From the NCBI RefSeq assembly GCF_016306625.1, contig NZ_JACOII010000041.1:1-49683 (forward strand): a stretch of 49,683 nucleotides of DNA, written 5' to 3'. The notes under the pieces were generated by a model. It was not told the origin of the DNA and did not search any database. It worked only from the letters and a program-made list of their open reading frames with translations. The stretch comes from Xenorhabdus lircayensis (GTDB lineage Bacteria; Pseudomonadota; Gammaproteobacteria; Enterobacterales; Enterobacteriaceae). This document shows, piece after piece, positions 20,403 to 31,097 of the stretch. A program made the position numbers and the translations under genes. Each line of letters starts with the position of its first letter. Within the stretch, counting starts at the first letter, position 1.

Positions 20403-23120
20403 CTACTCAACACCTAGCCCCATCATTTGCATTAAGATTTGAGCCTGCTGAATAGCTTCCTGCCGGTGCGTGATCCCCATTTTCTGGTACAGATTCCGTA
20501 TATGGGTTTTGATGGTGGTCGCCGCCACATCCAGTTCTGTGGCAATTTGCTCGTTGCTGTAGCCAGAATAAATCAAACCCAATACCTGCCATTCACGCTG
20601 GGTTAACGGACTATTGCGGATAAGCTCCGGTACGTCAGGATGAGTGAGTAATTGTTCAACAAATGTCTCATCAAAATGGGCAAATTTATGCCGATGCTGA
20701 CGGTTAATTTCCCGCAGGATACGCTGCGCCCGATGCTGTTCCATCTCAGGTAAAATATTGAGTTGGATAAGCTGGCGCAGTTGCAAGGCCATCAACTCTC
20801 CTTCAATAACAAAATGGCTGATAAACCCCGTGCGGTTAGCCAAACTCAAGGCTTCCATCAAAACATCCTGAGCCTCAGCCTTGCACTCAAGTTGCCAGTA
20901 AAGTAGATTGCACAGCAAAAGATTACGGTTCAGATCACTGATCAACACCAATTTTCTCGCGTATTCATTTAGCGTCTTCAAGATGGATTCGGCTTCTTCA
21001 TACTGACCCAGCAAGATTTGAGAACGGGCAATATTGCGCCATTGGTTTTGATTGAAATGATTACAGAAGCTTTCTGGCCGTTCTGCCTGTATCAACCATT
21101 GAGTCACCGAACTGCTATCCTCCAAACTCTGCCAGATGATGACACGTAGCTTGTCGGTATTCGTTCGCCAATCACGATGATAATGCCCATTGCTCAACAA
21201 GTTTTCGCAACGAGATAAGTAACGGCGGGCATTATCAATGTCCCCACGAACCAAAGAACATTTTGCCAGTTGGGTCAGACATTGTAATTGCTGCTGTGGC
21301 TGAAAATTGGATAGCACTTCCAACCCTCGACGAGCTGCCTCTTCCGACTCATCAATGCGTGCCCAACACCACAAAAGCTGCGAACGGATCCTCAGCAAAA
21401 ATTCATGCATCGGCAACTGTTCCAGATGCTGTTCACGAATCAAATCAAAAGCTTGGTTCTGAATATCATAGGCTGCCTGCAAATAACCTTGTGCTAGTAA
21501 AATCTCACTTTGTTGCAACAGTGCCCATAAAGCATAGTGATAAACATGGCAAAGACGGGCAAGCTGTTCCGTCTGCTTCATCAGAGCTAATGCACTGACC
21601 AGTTGCCCATTGCAGTGCAATACCTCTCCTTTCACTGACATCGCCACAATGCGGCCATATTGATTATCCGGTAGCAAGGTCGCCAGTGCCTTCTCAGCCA
21701 AGACATCAGCATCATTCGGCCGTCCATCGTTAATCGCTACTTGAGCTCGCAGAGCATCAAACTCCGCCAACAACTCTGGCTCAATCGCTATCTGTTTCTG
21801 CTTCAACGATTGTTCTGCCTGATTCAATAACGCATTCACCTCATAATGGCGATGCTGACTCTGCGCCAGCCACGCCTGCAACAACACCAAACGCGGGCTT
21901 TCCAACAATTGCTCATACGGCAGTGCGTTCATGCACTCTTCCAGTAGGGACAATTTGCTTTGGTTAAACAATTCCCAAGCATGTTGCAGCAAAATATCCC
22001 GTAACAACACCGTATCTCCCGCAGCAAGGGCATGATGAATAGCTTCCCCCGGATATCCCTGCATTAACCACCCTTTCACTGCCGCCCTGTGTAATTCTGG
22101 CATTTTTGCGGCCATTTCCCATTGGCAGCGTTGGCGTAAGAATGAAGCAAACAAAGGATGAAAACAGAACCATTCACCAGAATCATCCATGCGTTGGATA
22201 AACAACCCCTGACGCTCAATATCTTCAAGCCGCTGCTGGCCGTTTTCTTCCCCCGTCAGGCAAACAATCAAACCATCATTCATGGAGCGCAGAATAGAAC
22301 TATGCAGTAAAAAATCCCGCGTCGCGTGATCCACCCGATTTAAAACTTCATCCACGAGATAATCCGCAAGATGGCTGGCATTAATCCCCGAAAGGCGCTT
22401 TGCTGATATTTCAGCCGTATTGCCCGATTGACGGGCAGAGAGGGCGATAAGCTGCAACGCAGTTGCCCATCCCGCAACGTCATTGCACAACTGTTTGCAA
22501 TTATCAGCATCCAATGGAGCGACTAACCGTTTGGCAAAAAATTGCTGGGTTTCCTGATAATCGAACGCTAACTGCTGACTATCAATCTCCAGTAATTGTT
22601 CGCGCACGCGTAGATTGGCAATTCCCAACGATGGCAGGTGACGCGATAGAATCACCAGCGTCAAATTTTCTGGCTGGTGCCGGAGGAAAAAACGCATCGC
22701 TTCATGAATAAGACCATTCACTATCAGGTGATAATCATCGATCACCAGAAAAATCGGCTGCTGCCATTCGCTAAGTTCAATAAACAATTGAGCAAACAAT
22801 GCAGGTAAATTGGCATATTGGTGCTTCTGGGCCAGCACCTCACTTTTCACGCAGTGTCCCTTCGTTGCCTGCTGAATGGCCGCGATCAAATAGCTGGCAA
22901 AACGCTCCGGCTGATTGTCGCTGTCATCAAGAGAATACCATCCCAGATTATCTTGCCCAGCAGCCCATTGGGACATCAGAGTAGTTTTACCATACCCCGC
23001 AGGGCTAGTTATCAACACCAATCGATAATCTTGTACCTCATTAAACTTTTCGAGCAGACGCTCTCGCATGACCATATTATTCAGACGAAGGGGGCGACTG
23101 AGTTTCGATGGGATAAGCAT
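20403..23120 (-). CDS. malT: Maltose regulon transcriptional activator MalT
   Basis: ATP- and maltotriose-dependent STAND/LuxR-type activator of the mal genes. The 905 residues align with E. coli MalT (901): [13 protein letters not shown] at the start, Walker [10 protein letters not shown] (39-47), VIDDYHLI, the repeat-rich sensor domain, and the C-terminal HTH ([34 protein letters not shown]). GGGGAG lies 7 bases before ATG 23120. The frame stays open 54 codons upstream, but that extension does not resemble the family. In E. coli MalT multimerises on GGGGAKGAGG-type boxes, several of which are visible in this window. It is divergent from malPQ. Confidence 0.97.
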   Translation of the reverse strand: MLIPSKLSRPLRLNNMVMRERLLEKFNEVQDYRLVLITSPAGYGKTTLMSQWAAGQDNLGWYSLDDSDNQPERFASYLIAAIQQATKGHCVKSEVLAQKHQYANLPALFAQLFIELSEWQQPIFLVIDDYHLIVNGLIHEAMRFFLRHQPENLTLVILSRHLPSLGIANLRVREQLLEIDSQQLAFDYQETQQFFAKRLVAPLDADNCKQLCNDVAGWATALQLIALSARQSGNTAEISAKRLSGINASHLADYLVDEVLNRVDHATRDFLLHSSILRSMNDGLIVCLTGEENGQQRLEDIERQGLFIQRMDDSGEWFCFHPLFASFLRQRCQWEMAAKMPELHRAAVKGWLMQGYPGEAIHHALAAGDTVLLRDILLQHAWELFNQSKLSLLEECMNALPYEQLLESPRLVLLQAWLAQSQHRHYEVNALLNQAEQSLKQKQIAIEPELLAEFDALRAQVAINDGRPNDADVLAEKALATLLPDNQYGRIVAMSVKGEVLHCNGQLVSALALMKQTEQLARLCHVYHYALWALLQQSEILLAQGYLQAAYDIQNQAFDLIREQHLEQLPMHEFLLRIRSQLLWCWARIDESEEAARRGLEVLSNFQPQQQLQCLTQLAKCSLVRGDIDNARRYLSRCENLLSNGHYHRDWRTNTDKLRVIIWQSLEDSSSVTQWLIQAERPESFCNHFNQNQWRNIARSQILLGQYEEAESILKTLNEYARKLVLISDLNRNLLLCNLLYWQLECKAEAQDVLMEALSLANRTGFISHFVIEGELMALQLRQLIQLNILPEMEQHRAQRILREINRQHRHKFAHFDETFVEQLLTHPDVPELIRNSPLTQREWQVLGLIYSGYSNEQIATELDVAATTIKTHIRNLYQKMGITHRQEAIQQAQILMQMMGLGVE

Positions 23121-23476
23121 TAATTTTCTCCCCTCACAAGCAATGAATAAAACTGATACCAACATTCTGTCCGATGCAATTGACTCACTTACACTATTAA
23201 CATTCATCAACGCCCAACCAAATTTAGAGAAACGCCCATCTTTTGCAAACAAGTTGATTGGTTTCATTGTGTTAAGTTGCACCCTGTCACATTCTTTGAT
23301 TGCAACCTTTCCATTTCTCTATGAAATTGCGAAAAAGTTCGAAAGAAATGGCTACGCCCTTACACTCCTCCCCGCGAATATTTTCATGGGATGATGCTTC
23401 CCACTTCTCTAGCCTTCAGCATATCCCGTTAAATAATCCGCAAACTTTGCTTATTCAGTGACAGGATGACGACGCC
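23121..23476. promoter_or_regulatory. malT-malPQ divergent control region
   Basis: Holds the promoters of malT (left) and malPQ (right); the malT frame runs open through part of it but is not coding. MalT-type boxes lie at 23365-23373 (GGGGAGGAG on the minus strand) and 23388-23394 (GGGATGA on the plus strand), about 85-110 bases before the malP start. This is the spacing expected for a MalT-activated promoter. A possible CRP half-match (TGTGT-N6-GCACC) lies near 23268-23283; it is weak. No -10 or -35 pair stands out for either gene. Confidence 0.65.
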
Positions 23477-25924
23477 ATGCAACTATCTACATTAGACAAA
23501 AGCCCCACATTAGATAAAAAAAACGAATTAGATAAAGCCGCATTTCAAGCGGCTCTCACGCGCCAATGGCAACGTTTTGGCCTTGATTCAGCTCAGGAAA
23601 TGACGCCACATCAGTGGTGGCAAGCTCTTAGTGCGGCTCTTTCTGAATTACTCCCCCTTTCCATTCAGCAAAACCGTGCCAATCCATCTTCTGGCAGCCA
23701 ACGTCATGTAAACTATATCTCGATGGAATTTCTGATAGGTCGCCTGACAGCCAACAACTTATTGAATCTTGGTTGGTATGATGATGTGCAAGCTTACCTG
23801 GCGGAAAATGGCATCATTCTGAGTGACCTATTGGAAGAAGAAACCGATCCCGCTTTGGGTAATGGGGGGCTAGGGAGGCTGGCAGCCTGTTTTCTAGATT
23901 CAATGGCGACCCTCAATCAACCTGCTACGGGATATGGCCTAAATTATCAATACGGCCTATTTCGCCAATCCTTTGAACACGGGCAACAAATTGAGGCACC
24001 CGACAACTGGGGGCGCGAGTCTTATCCGTGGTTCCGCCATAACTCACAATTAAAAGTTGACGTTAGTTTTGGTGGTGAGATCGTGACAACTGCCGATGGT
24101 CATGAAACTTGGATCCCTTCATTAACCCTGATTGGTGAAGCATGGGATTTACCAGTGATTGGGTATGATAATGGCGTAACTCAGCCACTACGCCTGTGGC
24201 AAGCAACATATGATAGCCCCTTTGATCTGTCACTTTTCAATGATGGGCAGTTCCTGCATGCCGAACAACAAGACATTGAAGCTGCCAGCCTGACCAAAGT
24301 GCTCTACCCGAATGATAATCATCAAGCCGGTAAACGCCTGCGCCTGATGCAACAATACTTCCAGTGTGCCTGTGCTGTGGCAGATATTCTGCGCCGCCAC
24401 CAACAAGCAGCACGCAAAATAGAAGAACTGCCACGATACGAAGTTATTCAGCTTAACGATACCCACCCAACTATCGCTATTCCTGAAATGATGCGTGTTC
24501 TGCTTGATGAGCACCATTTGAATTGGGAAAAAGCATGGGAAATCACGGGAAAAACCTTCGCCTATACCAACCATACCTTGCTGCCAGAAGGCTTGGAGCG
24601 TTGGGATGAACAACTGATTAGCGAGCTACTGCCACGTCACCACCTCATCATTCAAGAAATCAACCGACGCTTTAAAAAAACCGTGGAGCAAATCTGGCCT
24701 GATAACCAACAAGTCTGGGAAAAATTGGCAGTAATCCATGACAATCAAGTCAGAATGGCCAATCTCTGCGTTGTCGCCTGCTTTGCCATCAACGGAGTCG
24801 CAGCACTGCATTCATCCTTGATCGTGACAGACCTGTTCCCTGAATATCATCAACTGTGGCCAACTAAATTCCACAACGTGACCAATGGAGTAACCCCTCG
24901 TCGTTGGTTAAAACAGTGTAATCCGGCGCTCTCTTCATTGATTAGCCAGACATTAAATCGCGAATGGGTTAACGATCTTGATACCCTCAAACTGCTTGAG
25001 CCTTATGCTGACGACACCGCATTCTGTACGACTTATCGAGCCATCAAACAGGAAAATAAAATCCGCCTGTCCAACTATGTAAATAAAGTGATGGGGCTAA
25101 AACTTGATCCTCATGCCATTTTCGATGTGCAAATAAAACGTCTACATGAATACAAACGTCAGCATCTGAATCTACTCCATATTTTGTCACTTTATCGTCA
25201 AATCCAGGAAAATCCAGAGCTGGATATCCATCCTCGTGTCTTCTTATTCGGTGCCAAAGCCGCCCCTGGTTACTATCTGGCAAAAAATATCATTGCTGCC
25301 ATCAATCATGCCGCCGAAAAGATCAATCATGATCCAATCGTTCGTAATCGCATCAAGATCGCTTTTATCCCCGATTACAATGTTTCCGCAGCGGAATTGA
25401 TGATCCCAGCCGCAGATGTATCAGAACAAATCTCCACAGCGGGCAAAGAAGCCTCTGGTACAGGCAACATGAAACTGGCCTTAAACGGCGCGCTGACCAT
25501 CGGAACATTGGATGGTGCGAATGTTGAAATCGCCGAACAGGTTGGAAACGACAATATCTTTATCTTCGGAAAGACCGTAAAAGAAGCAAAAGCCTTACTG
25601 AACAACGGCTACAATCCACAAGATATTCTCCAACAGAACCATCATCTAAAAGACATACTGGATGCCCTATCCAGTGGCGAATTCAGCCACGGAGATACAC
25701 ACGCATTTGATCTCATGTTACATAGCCTGACTGATGGTGGTGACCCTTATTTGGTACTGGCCGATTTCGCTTCCTACTGCCACGCCCATAAGCAAATTGA
25801 CACTCTGTATCGTGATACCCAAGTTTGGACACGTAGCACTGTTCTCAACACCGCCCGAATGGGTAAATTTAGTTCTGATCGCGCCATTCAGGATTATCAA
25901 CAGCGTATCTGGCAAACCAAATAG
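23477..25924 (+). CDS. malP: Maltodextrin phosphorylase
   Basis: PLP-dependent phosphorolysis of maltodextrins to glucose-1-phosphate. The 815 residues (E. coli 797) include the glycogen phosphorylase signatures [35 protein letters not shown] and the PLP-lysine motif [19 protein letters not shown]. The extra length is mainly an N-terminal 15-20 residues with the near-repeat [16 protein letters not shown]. An AGGA lies upstream of the ATG. malQ follows after 9 bases; both are expected to be MalT-activated. Confidence 0.97.
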   Translation: MQLSTLDKSPTLDKKNELDKAAFQAALTRQWQRFGLDSAQEMTPHQWWQALSAALSELLPLSIQQNRANPSSGSQRHVNYISMEFLIGRLTANNLLNLGWYDDVQAYLAENGIILSDLLEEETDPALGNGGLGRLAACFLDSMATLNQPATGYGLNYQYGLFRQSFEHGQQIEAPDNWGRESYPWFRHNSQLKVDVSFGGEIVTTADGHETWIPSLTLIGEAWDLPVIGYDNGVTQPLRLWQATYDSPFDLSLFNDGQFLHAEQQDIEAASLTKVLYPNDNHQAGKRLRLMQQYFQCACAVADILRRHQQAARKIEELPRYEVIQLNDTHPTIAIPEMMRVLLDEHHLNWEKAWEITGKTFAYTNHTLLPEGLERWDEQLISELLPRHHLIIQEINRRFKKTVEQIWPDNQQVWEKLAVIHDNQVRMANLCVVACFAINGVAALHSSLIVTDLFPEYHQLWPTKFHNVTNGVTPRRWLKQCNPALSSLISQTLNREWVNDLDTLKLLEPYADDTAFCTTYRAIKQENKIRLSNYVNKVMGLKLDPHAIFDVQIKRLHEYKRQHLNLLHILSLYRQIQENPELDIHPRVFLFGAKAAPGYYLAKNIIAAINHAAEKINHDPIVRNRIKIAFIPDYNVSAAELMIPAADVSEQISTAGKEASGTGNMKLALNGALTIGTLDGANVEIAEQVGNDNIFIFGKTVKEAKALLNNGYNPQDILQQNHHLKDILDALSSGEFSHGDTHAFDLMLHSLTDGGDPYLVLADFASYCHAHKQIDTLYRDTQVWTRSTVLNTARMGKFSSDRAIQDYQQRIWQTK

Positions 25925-25933
25925 GGATTTAGT

Positions 25934-28093
25934 ATGGAAAACAAACGCCTCGATGATTTGGCAACTGAGGCCGGAATTGCCAGCGAATATATTAATGCCT
26001 ATGGGAAGCCGCAAGCTATCCCAGCTGAAATCAGGCATCGGATATTGGAAGCCATGAATACAGAGAAACTGGTCGGTAGACCGGTTTCTCACTTACATGC
26101 CTCTGCTCATGCTCCTTCTTTGCCTAACGTTAAAGTGATTATGCAAGGGCAGATAGTAACTCTGCCCTTGCACGAGACAAACAGTTACCAATGGCAGATA
26201 CACACTGAACAAGGGGAAATATTTCATGATCACTGCCAAAATAAACTCACTTTGCCAACCGATCTCCCTTTGGGATACCACACTCTGACGCTAATACCGG
26301 AAGCGAAACAAGAAGCCGACTCTCAACAGCAATCCATGCAACTTATTGTTGCTCCCGAACGCTGCTACGAGCCGCAAGCCCTAACACATGGTGAAAAACT
26401 TTGGGGGGCTTGTGTTCAACTTTATACCCTGCGTTCAGAAAATAACTGGGGAATTGGCGATTTTGGCGACCTGAGATGTATGCTGCAAGAACTGGCACAA
26501 CGTGGTGGTGCCTTTGTTGGCCTGAATCCCCTGCATGCCATATATCCCGCAATGCCCGAAAATGCTAGCCCTTACAGCCCATCCTCCCGTCACTGGCTCA
26601 ATATCATTTATATTGCAGTGCATAAGGTGGAAGATTTTACGTGCAGTGCCGAAGCGCAAAAATGGTGGCAATTGCCGGAGACACAGCTCAAACTCCAACA
26701 TGCCCGTCAAGCGGAATGGGTCGATTACCCCACCGTGATGACACTAAAAATGTCCGCACTACGTCTGGCTTATCCGCAATTTAAGCTCCGGTCTGACAAT
26801 GACTCCCAACAAATCGCGTTTCAGCAATTTGTAACCAAAGGCGGCAAAAATCTTTACTTTCAAGCGATTTATGATGCTCTTCACCATAAACTGTATGGAG
26901 AAAATATCACTTATTGGGGCTGGCCCGTATGGCCGGAGCAATACCGTGAACCAGAAAGTGACGCCGTTAAGGCATTTTGTCATTCACACCCACAGGAAGT
27001 AGAATTTTTCCTTTGGTTACAATGGATAGCCGATATTCAGCTTACCGAGTGCTTCACTACCAGCCAAACCAATCACATGCCGATTGGCATTTACCGTGAT
27101 CTTGCTGTCGGTGTGGCACCAGGCGGCTCAGAAACATGGTGTAACCGAAACATCTATTGCACCAAGGCATCCATAGGAGCGCCACCCGATATTCTGGGAC
27201 CACGAGGACAAAACTGGGGGCTTCCGCCAATGAATCCCCATGTATTAAAAACTCAGGCCTATCAACCTTTCATTGAGTTATTGCGTAGCAATATGCGCCA
27301 TTGCGGGGCATTACGTATCGATCATGTGATGTCTCTACTCAGGCTCTGGTGGATACCACAAGGAGAAACCGCTGATAAAGGCGTTTATGTCCACTATCCG
27401 GTTGATGACCTGTTGGCGATACTGGCACTGGAAAGCCAGCGCAATCATTGCTTGGTGATTGGCGAAGATTTAGGAATTGTGCCGGAAGAAATTGTCGATA
27501 AATTACGGGATCGAGGGGTTTATTCTTATAAGGTGTTTTATTTTGAGCGCAATGAGCGAGGTGAATATCGTTCTCCCGATGAATATCCCGTGCAAGCAAT
27601 GGCAACCATTACCACCCATGACTTACCCACCTTACGCGGATTCTGGCAAAACAGAGATCTAGCTTTAGGAAAAGCCATTGGTTTATACCCTGATAAAGCA
27701 CTCCTTGCTGAGTTATATACTGAGCGCAAACTCTGTAAGCAGGCATTATCGGCCAGTTTAAATCGCCGCAGTTATCTATCGGAAGAACTGACAATGATGG
27801 ATACATCATCATCCTTGCAGCAAGCAGCACCTCTCATTCAAGCCGAACAGCCCATGTCAGCCGCTATCAACCAAGGCGTCCACCGCTATATCGCCCATAG
27901 TGCTTGCGCCTTATTGGGATTGCAACCTGAAGACTGGCTGGATATGGAACAACCCGTCAATATTCCGGGAACCACTACAGAATATCCTAACTGGCGGCGC
28001 AAGCTCACCACCACATTGGAAGCTATGTTTACGGATGCATATATCAACCAATTGTTGCGAACAGTAGGAGAGCGCCGAAAGCAAGGCTCATAA
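25934..28093 (+). CDS. malQ: 4-alpha-glucanotransferase (amylomaltase)
   Basis: Transfers dextrinyl units between maltodextrins, releasing glucose and making longer chains for MalP. The 719 residues (E. coli 694) belong to glycoside hydrolase family 77. The catalytic aspartate lies in LRIDHVMSL, the acid/base glutamate in VIGEDLGIVP and the third carboxylate in TTHDLPTLRGFW; SPYSPSSR lines the active site. AGGGA lies 9 bases before the ATG. It is the second gene of malPQ. Downstream is a 442-base gap containing an antitoxin relic and two hairpins. Confidence 0.97.
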   Translation: MENKRLDDLATEAGIASEYINAYGKPQAIPAEIRHRILEAMNTEKLVGRPVSHLHASAHAPSLPNVKVIMQGQIVTLPLHETNSYQWQIHTEQGEIFHDHCQNKLTLPTDLPLGYHTLTLIPEAKQEADSQQQSMQLIVAPERCYEPQALTHGEKLWGACVQLYTLRSENNWGIGDFGDLRCMLQELAQRGGAFVGLNPLHAIYPAMPENASPYSPSSRHWLNIIYIAVHKVEDFTCSAEAQKWWQLPETQLKLQHARQAEWVDYPTVMTLKMSALRLAYPQFKLRSDNDSQQIAFQQFVTKGGKNLYFQAIYDALHHKLYGENITYWGWPVWPEQYREPESDAVKAFCHSHPQEVEFFLWLQWIADIQLTECFTTSQTNHMPIGIYRDLAVGVAPGGSETWCNRNIYCTKASIGAPPDILGPRGQNWGLPPMNPHVLKTQAYQPFIELLRSNMRHCGALRIDHVMSLLRLWWIPQGETADKGVYVHYPVDDLLAILALESQRNHCLVIGEDLGIVPEEIVDKLRDRGVYSYKVFYFERNERGEYRSPDEYPVQAMATITTHDLPTLRGFWQNRDLALGKAIGLYPDKALLAELYTERKLCKQALSASLNRRSYLSEELTMMDTSSSLQQAAPLIQAEQPMSAAINQGVHRYIAHSACALLGLQPEDWLDMEQPVNIPGTTTEYPNWRRKLTTTLEAMFTDAYINQLLRTVGERRKQGS

Positions 28094-28099
28094 CCCTTA

Positions 28100-28132
28100 G
28101 AACCACCAGCTATAAAACAATATTGGTGGTTC
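28100..28132 (+). terminator. Hairpin after malQ
   Basis: GAACCACCA (28100-28108) pairs with TGGTGGTTC (28124-28132) across a 15-base loop, 6 bases after the malQ stop. No U-tract follows, so it may protect the mRNA 3' end or act as a weak terminator of malPQ. Confidence 0.5.
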
Positions 28133-28177
28133 ATCCTTGGCGTAAACAAAATAGAAAGCGCGAAAATGGCATTATTA

Positions 28178-28379
28178 TGAGTTGGATGAAAAGGAGACGA
28201 AACCACTTTTCTGTTAGCTCTGCGGCATATTGACGAGGCCAAAGGAGGAATGGCAACGATTGCGGACAAATCCAGAAACCCACCTTCATTGAACGCTCTC
28301 CAAAAGAGAATTTCACCCTGAAAATCATCACGCGTGTGTACATGCTTCTGGCCTTAAATTTGCTGCTAATGCAGCATAA
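28178..28379 (+). pseudogene. Decayed HI1420/HigA-type antitoxin gene (relic)
   Basis: Reading frame 28187-28321 gives KGDETTFLLALRHIDEAKGG, then MATIADKSRN and a stop after KRISP. This matches the core of putative addiction-module antidote proteins (HI1420/COG3636 type), where ALxDIxxAKGGMxxIA precedes the recognition helix. After the stop, shifted frames continue with LKIIT and HASGLKFAANAA (28341-28379), matching the usual C-terminal helix. Upstream, the same frame is broken by two TGA codons. So the gene carries at least two frameshifts and several stops, and no partner toxin is visible. Assignment is from motif memory. Confidence 0.55.
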
Positions 28380-28427
28380 ACGCTCTGACAGCTTATGTTT
28401 ACGGTTCAATAAGATGGTTATCATTGT

Positions 28428-28475
28428 AAACTTCGTACCAGCTTACTATTTCAGTACGAATCTGGTACGAAGTTT
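28428..28475. terminator. 14-bp perfect inverted repeat, probable terminator
   Basis: AAACTTCGTACCAG (28428-28441) pairs perfectly with CTGGTACGAAGTTT (28462-28475) around a 20-base loop. On the plus strand GATAGTTTTT follows, a modest U-tract. It lies between convergent malQ and malG, 60 bases from the malG stop, so it may end transcription from either side. It could also be part of the remnant mobile DNA that left the antitoxin relic. Confidence 0.6.
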
Positions 28476-28535
28476 GATAGTTTTTACCTGATGTTTTTTG
28501 CGAAAAGTTTTGCGCTGATAGACTTTAATCAGACA

Positions 28536-29426
28536 TCAACCTTTCACGCCTCCCGATGTCAATCCACCAACTAACCAACGTTGAGCAAGTAAGAAAACCA
28601 CAGTGATAGGAATGGCAGAAAGCACAGCCGCAGCGGCAAAGTCTCCCCAGAGATAATTTTGTGGGTGAAGGTATTGCTGCATTCCCACTGCCAGCGTGTA
28701 ATTGTCTACATCCCGTAACAGCAGGGACGCAACAGGCACTTCAGTAATCACACCAATAAAAGACAGGATAAACACAACAGCCAATATTGGTACAGAAAGC
28801 GGCAGCAGTATCAAACGGAAAACTTGCCATGATGTCGCCCCATCCAGCATGGCCGACTCTTCCAGCGAGCGATCTATCGTTTCAAAATAACCTTTGATCG
28901 TCCACACATGCAGAGCAATCCCTCCCATATAGGCAAAAATCACACCTCCGTGGGTATTGAGGCCAAGAAAGGGAATATATTCTCCCAGACGATCAAATAA
29001 GGCATATAGCGCCACTAACGAGAGTACCGCAGGGAACATCTGAAAAATTAGCATGCTTTTAAGTAAGATACTTTTGCCACGAAAACGCATGCGGGCAAAA
29101 GCATACGCACAAGTCGTTGATAGCGCTACAATCCCCGTGGCTGTAATAAATGCGACTTTTATGGAATTCCACAACCACAACAGAACAGGAAACGGCGGTG
29201 AAATAACCCGCCCATCTGAAGATTCCACACTGTAGCCCAATGCCAACTTCCAATGCTCCCACGAAATAGTATCTGGAATCAGACTACCAGTAGCAAAATT
29301 TCCCGGCCGTAAAGAAATGGCAACGACCATCAGCATCGGGAACAGAATCAAGGCAATAAAACTCAGTATCAATGCATGTGTTGTCCATATCCGCCACCGC
29401 TGCGATTTGGATTGCACCATCGCCAT
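28536..29426 (-). CDS. malG: Maltose ABC transporter permease MalG
   Basis: Inner membrane subunit of the MalFGK2 importer. It has 296 residues, as in E. coli, and starts [14 protein letters not shown]. About six hydrophobic segments are visible. The EAA loop that docks on MalK is in the segment [20 protein letters not shown]; the C-terminus [11 protein letters not shown], which reaches into MalK, is conserved. A GGAGGA-type RBS lies upstream, and the gene follows malF by 12 bases. It is the last gene of malEFG. Confidence 0.97.
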   Translation of the reverse strand: MAMVQSKSQRWRIWTTHALILSFIALILFPMLMVVAISLRPGNFATGSLIPDTISWEHWKLALGYSVESSDGRVISPPFPVLLWLWNSIKVAFITATGIVALSTTCAYAFARMRFRGKSILLKSMLIFQMFPAVLSLVALYALFDRLGEYIPFLGLNTHGGVIFAYMGGIALHVWTIKGYFETIDRSLEESAMLDGATSWQVFRLILLPLSVPILAVVFILSFIGVITEVPVASLLLRDVDNYTLAVGMQQYLHPQNYLWGDFAAAAVLSAIPITVVFLLAQRWLVGGLTSGGVKG

Positions 29427-29438
29427 ACCTTTTCCTCC

Positions 29439-30995
29439 TCAATCAAATTTAATACGGGTGGTTTTTAGGTTGATGATGGCTAACGCCCCCACCAGCAAGA
29501 ATATCAACGTAGCAATCGCCGCCGCCAGGCCAAAATCCTGCCCACCACCTCCTTCAAAAGCGATACGGTAGGTATAACTTACCAAGAGGTCGGTATAGCC
29601 CGCAGGTGTTGTCGTACCAATGTGGTCGGGTCTTCCATTGGTTAGCAATTGAATCAGGACAAAGTTATTGAAGTTAAAAGCGAAGCTGGCAATCATCAAC
29701 GGCGTCAATGGCTTAATCAGTAATGGAAAGGTAATTTTGGTGAAGTTCTGCCATGGCCCTGCCCCATCAATTGCCGATGCCTCATAGAGATCATCAGGGA
29801 TTGACTTGAGCAACCCCATGCAGAGGATCATCATGTAAGGATAACCCAACCACGTATTCACAATAATCAGCATCGTGCGTGCTAATGTTGGATCTGTAAA
29901 CCAATCCGGTTTCAAGCCAAACAACCCATTAAGCACCAGATTAATTTCACCAAAACTCTGGTTAAATAATCCCTTAAAAATCAGGATAGAAATAAACGAG
30001 GGAACAGCATAAGGTAAAATCAGTAGCACTCGGTAAATTGCCCTTCCTTTGATGGCTTCCCACTGCACAATACAGGCAAGCATCATACCCAGCGCAACGG
30101 TCAATATTACTGTCAGCAGGGAAAAGATCACCGTCCAGACAAAAATAGATAGAAATGGTTTTTGGATCCCCTCATCCTGCATCACCCGCTGAAAGTTTTT
30201 CCAACCAATGGAAACCGTGAACCCGGGACTTAACGTTTCCTTATCCCATCCCCCTTCAGCATTAATGGATTGATAGAATCCTATATCCATATTCGGTCTG
30301 TATTGTATGCCAGTTTGTTTATTCGTCAGCGTGACTTCATCTTCGCCAAGGGAATAAAGAGGGTGTATAGCGGAAAACTGGCGCAGTGAACTCATTCGCA
30401 ACTTATTACCATCGGGGAGAACAGCGACTAATTGGCCTAATACCTGTCGATGTTGGGTAATCGTGCGTAATGTCGCAGCATCATGCTCAAACGCTTTTTC
30501 CTGCTCATGCAAAGGCAAAATAATTTCTTCTGTCCCAGACAAAGAAAAAGGTGCTGACACCAGTAAATGGGAGTTATCAGGGATAGTCAGTGCCAGAACC
30601 CACTGTTCAGATTCAGGATAAAGTTTGAAATTAAATGTCTGGCCTGCTTGATATTGGCGACTCATTAATACCTTTTGGGCACGTTCAAGAGTCAATTGGT
30701 TGGTGCTGCTATAGTTGGTAAAAGCAATGGCAATGGTGCAAATAAGCGGAAACAGTATAAACAACCCTATTCCGGCAATTCCTGGGTAGGTATAGCGCCA
30801 GACATAAGCTTTACGGTTGGCAAAAACATAAATACCACTTCCCAGTAATACCAGTGTCAACATAGCAAACAAGTATTCTCCCTGCGCATACATCAACACG
30901 ACTAGATAGCCGGTAAAAAATAGACACAACCCCACCGCAAACCATTTCAAGACCGGGTGCTGCCACCATACTGTTTTTTCTAGTGTCGCTGACAT
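29439..30995 (-). CDS. malF: Maltose ABC transporter permease MalF
   Basis: Larger membrane subunit of MalFGK2, with 518 residues (E. coli 514). It has the N-terminal transmembrane helices, the large periplasmic P2 loop (about residues 95-275, from NYSSTNQLTLE to the region before QKPFLSIFVWTVIFS) that contacts MalE, and the EAA motif in YEASAIDGAGPWQNFTKITFP. It lies 102 bases after malE, separated by hairpins that in E. coli correspond to a region with REP sequences limiting malF expression. Confidence 0.97.
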   Translation of the reverse strand: MSATLEKTVWWQHPVLKWFAVGLCLFFTGYLVVLMYAQGEYLFAMLTLVLLGSGIYVFANRKAYVWRYTYPGIAGIGLFILFPLICTIAIAFTNYSSTNQLTLERAQKVLMSRQYQAGQTFNFKLYPESEQWVLALTIPDNSHLLVSAPFSLSGTEEIILPLHEQEKAFEHDAATLRTITQHRQVLGQLVAVLPDGNKLRMSSLRQFSAIHPLYSLGEDEVTLTNKQTGIQYRPNMDIGFYQSINAEGGWDKETLSPGFTVSIGWKNFQRVMQDEGIQKPFLSIFVWTVIFSLLTVILTVALGMMLACIVQWEAIKGRAIYRVLLILPYAVPSFISILIFKGLFNQSFGEINLVLNGLFGLKPDWFTDPTLARTMLIIVNTWLGYPYMMILCMGLLKSIPDDLYEASAIDGAGPWQNFTKITFPLLIKPLTPLMIASFAFNFNNFVLIQLLTNGRPDHIGTTTPAGYTDLLVSYTYRIAFEGGGGQDFGLAAAIATLIFLLVGALAIINLKTTRIKFD

Positions 30996-31038
30996 CTTGC
31001 ACTTCCTGTTACTATTGCCCGTGATGAAGTTCTCGTGA

Positions 31039-31088
31039 TTAAGGGCCTATTCCAATAGACGCCAAGGCTCCTTTGAACTCAGGAGCCT
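31039..31088 (-). repeat. malE-malF intergenic hairpins
   Basis: Two stem-loops lie in the 102-base gap. AGGCTCCT (31065-31072) and AGGAGCCT (31081-31088) form a perfect 8-bp stem with an 8-base loop. Next to it, 31039-31058 (TTAAGGGCCTATTCCAATAG) is an imperfect palindrome nearly identical, in reverse orientation, to the hairpin after malM (18 of 20 bases). E. coli has REP elements at this same place that stabilise malE mRNA. A like role here is inferred. Confidence 0.7.
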
Positions 31089-31097
31089 ATCATTCGT

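Noticed and set aside
23121-23282. N-terminal extension of malT by 54 residues
   Set aside because: The [10 protein letters not shown] start at 23120 matches the MalT family and has a strong GGGGAG site; the extension does not resemble any MalT.
28131-28424. Minus-strand open frame of 97 codons in the malQ-malG gap
   Set aside because: It runs antisense to the better supported antitoxin relic, has no RBS and no recognisable protein features.
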